From Fragilaria crotonensis (Eukaryota; Bacillariophyta; Fragilariophyceae; Fragilariales; Fragilariaceae): a DNA stretch of 47,413 nucleotides. The stretch is from the NCBI GenBank assembly GCA_022925895.1, contig JAKSYS010000500.1:1-47413 (forward strand), read 5' to 3'. This document shows, in pieces, positions 41,028 through 47,413 of the stretch. Below the pieces are notes generated by a model. That model was given only the letters and a program-made list of their open reading frames with translations. It did no database searches and was not told the DNA's origin. The translations under genes and the position numbers were made by a program. Positions within the stretch are counted from its first letter, which is position 1, and every line of letters starts with the position of its first letter.

Positions 41028-41688
41028 GACTTTATCAGGACTAGAGTCGTTTCGAGTAAAAGTATAGTACTGCAAGTATAGTTATAATAGGTAATACTCT
41101 CGTGGAACTTGCAACTGCGGCAGCGACAAGAGCGTTGCTATTACACGGTATGCTGGTGTTGATTGTTGATGAAGCACTGGAGGAGGAGCATGGAGAGAGC
41201 GGCCAACAACCAACAACGTACAAGTACCAGGCGGAAACCCACTACACATGTCATACTACTCGAAAGTACCATACACACCAAGTAAGTACTGTACGACGTT
41301 CTGGTCATACCCATAGCGTGCGGCTGTGCTCGGACTTGTCTCTGGGGTGCACGTCTGAGAAATTGACTGAAGGAGGAGCGACCTGTGACGGTAGGGGGAC
41401 GGACGAAACTGGAAGTGCCCGGTACTTGACTACTGTCTACAGTCAATTGACTGCGTTGAACGACTATGCTGTTGATCGCAAGAGCAATTCATAGCAACAC
41501 AATAATCAATAATCAGCATCAAACCATCCAGCGTCCAGCTTCATCACCCAAGAGTTTTATTTCATTCGTAATAACGTCCAAGCAGTTCAAGTGCAGAGCA
41601 AGCCACCAACAGCGCACTCATACAGGACTATAACCGGTGGATTCCAACTCAAGAGCTTTCTTCGGCATCTTGGCAATCCGTCCCAAGG
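41028..41688. promoter_or_regulatory. Divergent promoter region (eIF2-alpha / TRM112)
   Basis: 660 bp between divergent starts. It contains GTAC steps near 41066 (tagtactgcaagtatag) and 41284-41294 (aagtactgtac). The plus-strand frame at 41102-41494 has no family similarity and is probably chance. No TATA box can be assigned. Confidence 0.5.
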
Positions 41689-42090
41689 ATGAGATTATTG
41701 ACACATAACTTCCTGCAATCCAATGTCAGAGGCACAGAAAACGGATATCCTCTCATTATTGAAGCCGAGGTGGTAGTTTTGGAAGAATCGCCCCTGGATA
41801 CAGCTTTGTTGCTGAAACTACTACCCAAGTTGGATTATTCGGTCATTCTTGGGGCTGTCGCGCAATTATCAGCCTCCACGACATGTACTCTCGATCTTCC
41901 GGAGCTTCCATCCACGCTGGTTCTGGATGGTGACGAGTTGCAGAAGGACACACAATTGTTGACCAATTTGCATACGGTCCTTATGGATGTGCACCTCGTT
42001 GATGGAAACCTAATATGTCCCGATACAGGACGCAAATTTCCAGTCAAGGAAGGGATACCCAATATGATTCTGCACGAGGATGAAGTATAG
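41689..42090 (+). CDS. TRM112: Methyltransferase activator subunit TRM112
   Basis: Encodes 133 residues, the usual size. It starts M-R-L-L-T-H-N-F-L-Q-S-N, the family signature, and ends in G-N-L-I-C-P-D-T-G-R-K-F-P-V-K-E-G-I-P-N-M-I-L-H-E-D-E, the conserved C-terminal signature. Only one Cys pair member remains of the zinc-binding end seen in yeast, as in many Trm112 proteins of other eukaryotes. TRM112 has no activity alone; it stabilises several methyltransferases acting on tRNA, rRNA and release factor eRF1, and in animals also THUMP-domain enzymes. It is divergent from eIF2-alpha and convergent with F-box gene B (278 bp). A single exon, intact. Confidence 0.93.
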   Translation: MRLLTHNFLQSNVRGTENGYPLIIEAEVVVLEESPLDTALLLKLLPKLDYSVILGAVAQLSASTTCTLDLPELPSTLVLDGDELQKDTQLLTNLHTVLMDVHLVDGNLICPDTGRKFPVKEGIPNMILHEDEV

Positions 42091-42368
42091 CATCGTGTAT
42101 ATGACTACTTTCAGTCTTTCAATGGTGTTTGTCTGTATTGCCAATACCTTGTGGACGCACAACGTGTGCGGGCACAGTTTGCGCAAAATACAAAACCAAA
42201 AATCAATAGTTATTCATTCATGGTACTCATTTGTCCAGCCTTTCATAACCAACATTCATCAGCTTTGATACAAATGTCGAAGAACAGAATACCAGTGAAC
42301 ATGGTCACAACGAAAAAAAATCGTTCCACAAATTCAGTTATGTATAGAGACTGTACAGTGTGTACAGC

Positions 42369-45300
42369 CTACGATCTCATGCCCTTGCCTCGATGAGATC
42401 GACCCTTGGTACCTTCCTTTTTCGGGATCCGCTTCTTCTTCTTGCCGCTATTATTCTTACTGCTTGACCCGTCATCCTCTCCCATCAACATGGCATCTCG
42501 CCCAACGGCACGAATATCTGCGCCAGTCATCACGACGCCCTTGGACCAAACGCCAACACCAATTGTATTGCCAGTGCACGTGAGCACCAAATTACTATTC
42601 AATACCTGGTGCAGTACTACCACCACTGCTGCTCCGTGGATCCATACCCATGGGAAGGCGGATTCGATCAATCAAATGGCGTGTCGGGACATGAATGATA
42701 AGGACGTTGATGCATATCCTTCGTAGACCATCATCATCATCGCCATTATTGTGATTCTCATCTTCTTCATTGTCACCATCGTCATCATTCATGTTGTTAT
42801 TGTTGTTGTTGTTGCTGGTGGTGGTGCCAACATTGGAAGTTCGAGACTCGAGTTCTTCGCACAATAAAAGAACGTGTTCGTCGCGAACTCGTTCCATTGA
42901 AAGGACATTGCAATTGGTGAACAATTCAACTTGGTACGGGACCGCGTCGGAATCGTCATCATTGAAGTATCGTGGGTAGAACGATATGATGGATTGAAAG
43001 TCCATCAGAGATGCCTCGCCTCGATTTTTGACAAACACATCCACAGCCACAATGTCATTCGGAAACAGCGCAATCGGACGGAGTCGTCCGGTATCAAGCT
43101 CCCAACCACCATTGTTCGTGGATAGCATCTCGGCACGCACAGTTTCGGCAGCCTGGACGTGACGTAAGTCACTCAGCTGTCCGTGCACATCAATTTCAAA
43201 GAGAAGAATCGTTGGAGATGGAGATGACACGGCAACGACACTGCACCCGCCGCCACCACCACCACCGGTGCTGCCGTGGCGAACTCCTGATAGCAGCAAA
43301 TCGTGCCGGCGGGGGATCATGTTCAGTGTCGGGTTGCTATCGCCCATCCACACAATGGCGTCAAGTTTGGAGGAAATGATAACCAACTTGCGAGCCAGCA
43401 TAATCATCGCAAACTCGTCGTCATCGTCGTCGTCATTCTCTCCATCCAAATCTGGGATGGATATAGACGCTTCAATCAAAAACCTGCCGTCGCCACATGC
43501 CACAAGACTGTGAGACACAAGGACTTCCACGTCCACGAGTTCGCCGCCATAGTTCAAAAAGTCTGTCAGGCGAAAGAGGCGATGATCCGCGTCATCCGCG
43601 CTCAGCAGATAATTAACAACTGCTTCGCCAATGTCGGTCACATTCAGAACTCCATCTTCCAATTCTGACCACCCAACCGACGATGAATCGCCTCCTGCTG
43701 CTTCCAGATAGTCGTTTCGAGAGATGGTAGACAAGACATAGGTCCCATCCAGGGTTGCTCCTAAAACGTGCAACAGGCATCCAACTGTATCTCCATCAAG
43801 GCTCATGGCGACAAGCCTGGCCTTTCGTCGAGATCGCTTTCGATATGGATCGACGCAGACGCTGATAAGCTCACGACAGGCTCTTCCTCCCGTTGGAGCC
43901 TTCTCCACCGTCTTGAACAGCCGAATCGTGCAGTCGTGCGAATAGGCAGCGAGGACCACAGTGGGAGACCAAACTTGCATGGCAATACACTCATTGGATC
44001 CAGTGGGAGCAGTTCTCCTGGCAGAGAAGGATTGATAGACCATTTCGACTTCATCCACATACCCCCTTCGGGGATTAATGAGTGTGCACAGCGCTGACTT
44101 GATGGCATGCACATCACGAACCACTTGATAATGCAGCTTGAAAAAGGCTTCCGAGTCGCCGCTCTGGGTTTCGATGAGTGGACACGGCCACTTGCGTCGC
44201 TCCAGCATGTGACGCCAAAGGTGCGACGACGTCTTTCCGATTTCATTGTGCCAAGCCGAACAAACTCGCGCCATTAGGGCAACCGCCGAGTCTGGCAAAA
44301 ATGTCAGAATGTATTCCAGCACGGCAGCAGGGGTGTGTTCGGCTTCTACGTAGTCGTCGGCTTCTTCTGATGCCTCGCTAATGACGGAGATTTCGCTTAT
44401 TGCTGAAGTAGACCTTCCTCGTTTGACCCCTCCAAAGACGACTCCAAGTTCTGAAACCAAAACACCAGTTTGGTATCGGTCAAAGATGAGCTCGTTTTCG
44501 TATGCCACGTAGACCAGACTGGCGTTGGTGCAGGACATATCGGACAATGCCTGGGACAATATCTGACCCGACAATGGGTTCTGTTGGTCGCGTGCAATGT
44601 GGTCTAGTTTGATTGGGAAGTAGTACATCATTTCCATGCCCCCAACAAGATCGTCGTCCTCGTCCAGCATGGCATCTGTCAAGGACGATTCTGCCGTTTC
44701 CAATACGTCCTTCTGGTCCAGGGTAAGTACTTCCCCGAGAGTCTTGTGATGTTTTGCGTAATGCGCGTGCCGACAAAAGAAGCCTCTTTTGCATCCATTC
44801 TTCAAATTATCACACTTTCCCTTGTAGAACTGCGTGCGACATAGACTCACAAAGCCATTCGCATCGTCTTCCACGGGTTCAGGTTCTTTACTACGAGGAT
44901 GAGCCTTCTTCCCACCACCACCATCTCCTGAACTTCTAGTCTTCCCGTTGTGTGCCGGGGAACCGGAATCATTAAAGGATCCCGATCGACCTCGCGCTTG
45001 TATTTCATTGAAGGATCCTGATCGATCCCGTCTTGTTTCATTGAAGGATGTCGACCTTCCTCTACGTTTGGGGACACGCACACCACCACCGACGCCATCG
45101 TCGTCGTCGTTGTAGTTGTGGTAATAATAGTTGTTGCTCTTGTGTTCGTCGACAACGTTGTCGTCGTTGTAGTAGTAGTTTTTGGTATTCTCCAATGCAG
45201 GTGGTTCATGATCATCGTTTGATGATATTGTCGTCGTCGTTGGCAATGTATCAGTCCAAACATGAATGGTTCCAGTCGAAACCCGATGCTTGTCCATTTG

Positions 45301-45426
45301 CGTCACAAGATTGGCCACCATGGTTTTGAAGGTGGCACGATTGTCTTTCTTTTGTCTCCTTGTTTTGGCCACAGCCTTGCGTGCCTCCGTTTGTTCCACA
45401 CGACGTTGCCAATTGCCTCTCACCAT
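42369..45426 (-). CDS. F-box/CCCH/propeller-like protein B, apparent C-terminal frame break
   Basis: The main frame (45426-42595) encodes 943 residues from M-V-R-G-N-W-Q-R-R; a second frame continues to 42369 with the C-terminus seen in paralogue A (V-V-M-T-G-A-D-I-R-A-V, then Lys-rich). Parts in order: the conserved basic N-terminus; a low-complexity Asn/Tyr/Asp linker; repeated R-S-G-S-F-N phrases near 135-165; a CCCH-like finger near 213-245 with Cys spacing C-x8-C-x6-C-x5-C-x3-H (C-R-T-Q-F-Y-K-G-K-C ... F-F-C-R-H-A-H); an F-box near 370-415 (V-L-E-Y-I-L-T-F-L-P-D-S-A-V); and about 550 residues of WD-like beta repeats. Poly-Asp and poly-Gly runs interrupt the last part. The frame changes at about 42613-42626. 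Adding two bases or removing one restores it: 3058 bases is one more than, or two short of, a multiple of three. Function inferred as for paralogue A. Confidence 0.7.
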
Positions 45427-46526
45427 GATTTTTGTATTGTTGTTGAATTGTTGAATAGTATGTCAATGATGATGTAATGCGAGTGTATATAATGATTTGT
45501 TTTTGTGGTTGTGTTGAGTGACGCAATTGTAGGTAGTCGAGTCCTCACAACAGAATGGATGAGTATAGGTTACTGTCAAGTCTCTCGATTGGACTATCGA
45601 CTTGACTATAGTTCGATGAGGGCGTTGCTCTGCTGAACTACTAGAGTGGATATATGCAGTGGCGAGTTGCTGTTGGGTTGAGTAACTCAGAGTACGACGA
45701 CAACGACTCTACCAGGAATCCTACGAAGCCCGAGGGGTGAACATGCAAGCGTCTTCTGATTGTTGTTGTTGTTGTAAGTCGAATGTGGTTCGATGCGCGG
45801 AAGAATGGATGCCAATCATGCAAGGTTTGGGGTGTACAATTGTTGGGTGTCTTCGTGATAGCAAGTCGTCTTTCGTCTCACACTGTTGCTTGACGTTTGG
45901 CATGACGAATGTGGCACCCGAACAAACGAATCTCAATCGTCCCACTCAAGGCATGACATGATGACATGTCACCAAAAGACAATGAAAAGATTCCCTTCCT
46001 TCTCACAAATTCACTCCCAATCTCTGCGAGTGACTTTCCAGATTCGGAAATCGCAAACCCAAGTTGCATTTTGACAGATTTCCAGACAAGTAGACCATCC
46101 AAGTAGTCGAATCATTCGAATGCTTGGAGACAAGTCCGCAAGATGATCGGACCGCCCTCCTCTCGTACGCATGACGTATGTCAGCCGAACCCTACAGAAT
46201 TGTCCGATCATGACACTCTATGACTGCATACGAACTGCATAATGCCTCGAAATGTCAAATGGTACTGCACAATGCGAACTCTCCGAAATGTAACAAATGC
46301 GAACCAAGGTGGAGTATGCCAGTTTCGGTGCGAGAAAAACGAAATTTCCATCCCGCCCGCAGTAGATATCAACAATCCCATCAAGTTCGTTGCCAGTCGA
46401 CCATGGCAAACGCCGCAGAATTATAAAGGGGTGCAAATGTAACTCAATGAGTATTATAGTTTACATTACATGGTAATTAATCATGTTGTGTTGTTTTGTG
46501 TAGTACTAGTCGTTAGTGATGCACTT
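45427..46526. other. Spacer upstream of F-box B and downstream of HSF
   Basis: About 1.1 kb. The left end must hold the F-box B promoter. Open frames such as 45721-45945 and 46218-46436 have no family similarity. No RNA gene or repeat of note is seen. Confidence 0.5.
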
Positions 46527-47413
46527 TTAGGCAATGAAACACTCCAACAAGGAACCCAATTGATCGTCCGAGTCCAGACTCTCAAACAGATCCATATCTG
46601 CCGATGTCATTGTCGATCCCCAAGCTTCAAAAAGATCATCGACCGAGGGAGAAACACTGCAATCGTCGGCGTCACTTTCGCAAAACATCTTTTCAATAGC
46701 GTCTTCCAGCACATGGTCCTCACTGTGTTCACCATCGGAATAACAAGACTCATCATAGGCAGTCGCATATCCGTACACTTCCGTGGGCAGAGGTGATTGC
46801 GGAATGTCAAAGGATGGAGTCGAATCGAACGACGCGACAGGCTCGGACATTAGGGTTGGTTGTGGCCAACCTTGGACATAAGGAGAGCCAAATTGCTGGT
46901 TCGGGTGGTATGGATACACAGGCAGGACCGTAACATCATCCGAATCGGAATCCGCAGAGTCGTGATCGGACGCTCCAGAGTCGGGAGGAGTGACAATGAC
47001 GGGAGGCATAGCATAGAAATCAGGTTCTTGCTCGGGAGAAGAAGCAGCCTTGTATCCGGTTCCCTTCACCTTGACACGCGACATTTTTCGGCATAGAAAT
47101 GGCATGCCACGTAGAAAGAGTTCATGGTAGTAGGCACGAGCGTCGGGTCCTTTGGTCAATCGGCAAAAGCCATAGAGATTAAGCTGTCGCTGGAAGGATG
47201 TAAGCTTTGTATGCTTGAAGTACTTTGGCATGATATGCGAGGCAAACTCCTGAGGGTCATGCACCAAGAATGCCCTTCCATGACCTTGCCAAGAGATGAC
47301 ATGAGCGTAGCCATCCATTTCAATCTGGTCCAACATTTGATGAAGTTTGGTTGGAAATGATACAGATACTCCGCCTCTGCGTCCGGAGTGTACATCTTCT
47401 TCTTCTTGGTCAT
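46527..47413 (-). CDS. Heat shock factor family transcription factor, apparent frame break
   Basis: The window ends at an ATG (47413), so this may be the true start (M-T-K-K-K-K) or an internal Met. The HSF DNA-binding domain runs from V-S-F-P-T-K-L-H-Q-M-L-D-Q-I through H-V-I-S-W, G-R-A-F-L-V-H and K-L-T-S-F-Q-R-Q-L-N-L-Y-G-F to about Y-Y-H-E-L-F-L-R-G. The S-F-Q-R-Q-L-N segment is the recognition helix. K-V-K-G-T-G-Y-K and E-Q-E-P-D-F-Y-A-M-P-P follow, a combination I associate with diatom HSFs. The rest is acidic and Ser/Asp-rich, a likely activation region; no clear coiled-coil trimerisation part is visible. The first 17 codons are in another frame: one more G at 47371-47372 (sense GG) joins them, for 295 residues. 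Diatom HSFs are a much expanded family, so the target genes cannot be inferred. Confidence 0.87.
   Translation of the reverse strand, partial: DQEEEDVHSGRRGGVSVSFPTKLHQMLDQIEMDGYAHVISWQGHGRAFLVHDPQEFASHIMPKYFKHTKLTSFQRQLNLYGFCRLTKGPDARAYYHELFLRGMPFLCRKMSRVKVKGTGYKAASSPEQEPDFYAMPPVIVTPPDSGASDHDSADSDSDDVTVLPVYPYHPNQQFGSPYVQGWPQPTLMSEPVASFDSTPSFDIPQSPLPTEVYGYATAYDESCYSDGEHSEDHVLEDAIEKMFCESDADDCSVSPSVDDLFEAWGSTMTSADMDLFESLDSDDQLGSLLECFIA

Noticed and set aside
41102-41494. 130-codon plus-strand frame between eIF2-alpha and TRM112
   Set aside because: Composition changes abruptly along its length, there is no domain, and it lies in a shared promoter region.
1-47413. CRISPR arrays, bacterial operons, prophage
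   Set aside because: No regularly spaced repeats and no prokaryotic gene organisation; introns and gene content are eukaryotic.

Overview
This window is nuclear DNA from a photosynthetic stramenopile, almost certainly a diatom. The basis is: short GT-AG introns; a fucoxanthin chlorophyll a/c protein whose signal peptide ends in the diatom plastid motif (A-A-F-A-P); a plastid-type ispG with a similar D-A-F-A-G motif; and an HSF-family factor of the diatom style. I could not fix genus or species.

Layout. 1-6.8 kb is gene-poor and holds decayed mobile-element coding sequence: an unnamed element protein, a DDE transposase, and an RNase H from a retroelement. 6.8-16 kb holds four copies (three intact, one broken) of a small secreted Lys-rich protein family, all on the minus strand, inside visibly duplicated blocks. 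SDE2 sits among them at 12.4-14.1 kb. From 17.4 kb on the region is gene-dense: an HAD-like protein, a coiled-coil protein, a one-TM protein, EIF3L, a two-TM protein, plastid ispG, a THUMP methyltransferase and a MORN-repeat protein. From 33.9 to 45.4 kb two convergent paralogues (F-box plus CCCH-like plus beta-propeller-like) flank an FCP light-harvesting gene, ribosomal P1, eIF2-alpha and TRM112. The window ends in an HSF gene.

Genes that belong together by function: eIF3L, eIF2-alpha, P1 and TRM112 serve translation; the THUMP methyltransferase is an RNA modification enzyme; ispG and the FCP are plastid proteins. No operon logic applies; neighbours are convergent or divergent with 0.1-1.8 kb spacers.

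Two patterns are most worth attention. (1) The small secreted family (signal peptide, Ala-Pro-Val/Ser/Thr segment, Lys-rich tail, in two copies an R-S-L motif after the signal peptide) looks like silaffin-type cell-wall peptides, although I cannot tie it to a named family. (2) Four conserved genes (ispG, MORN, F-box paralogue A, HSF) are each interrupted by exactly one missing base. In every case one extra G in a sense-strand G run restores the frame and the family motif. Assembly error is the simplest explanation, but the regularity deserves a check against reads and RNA.
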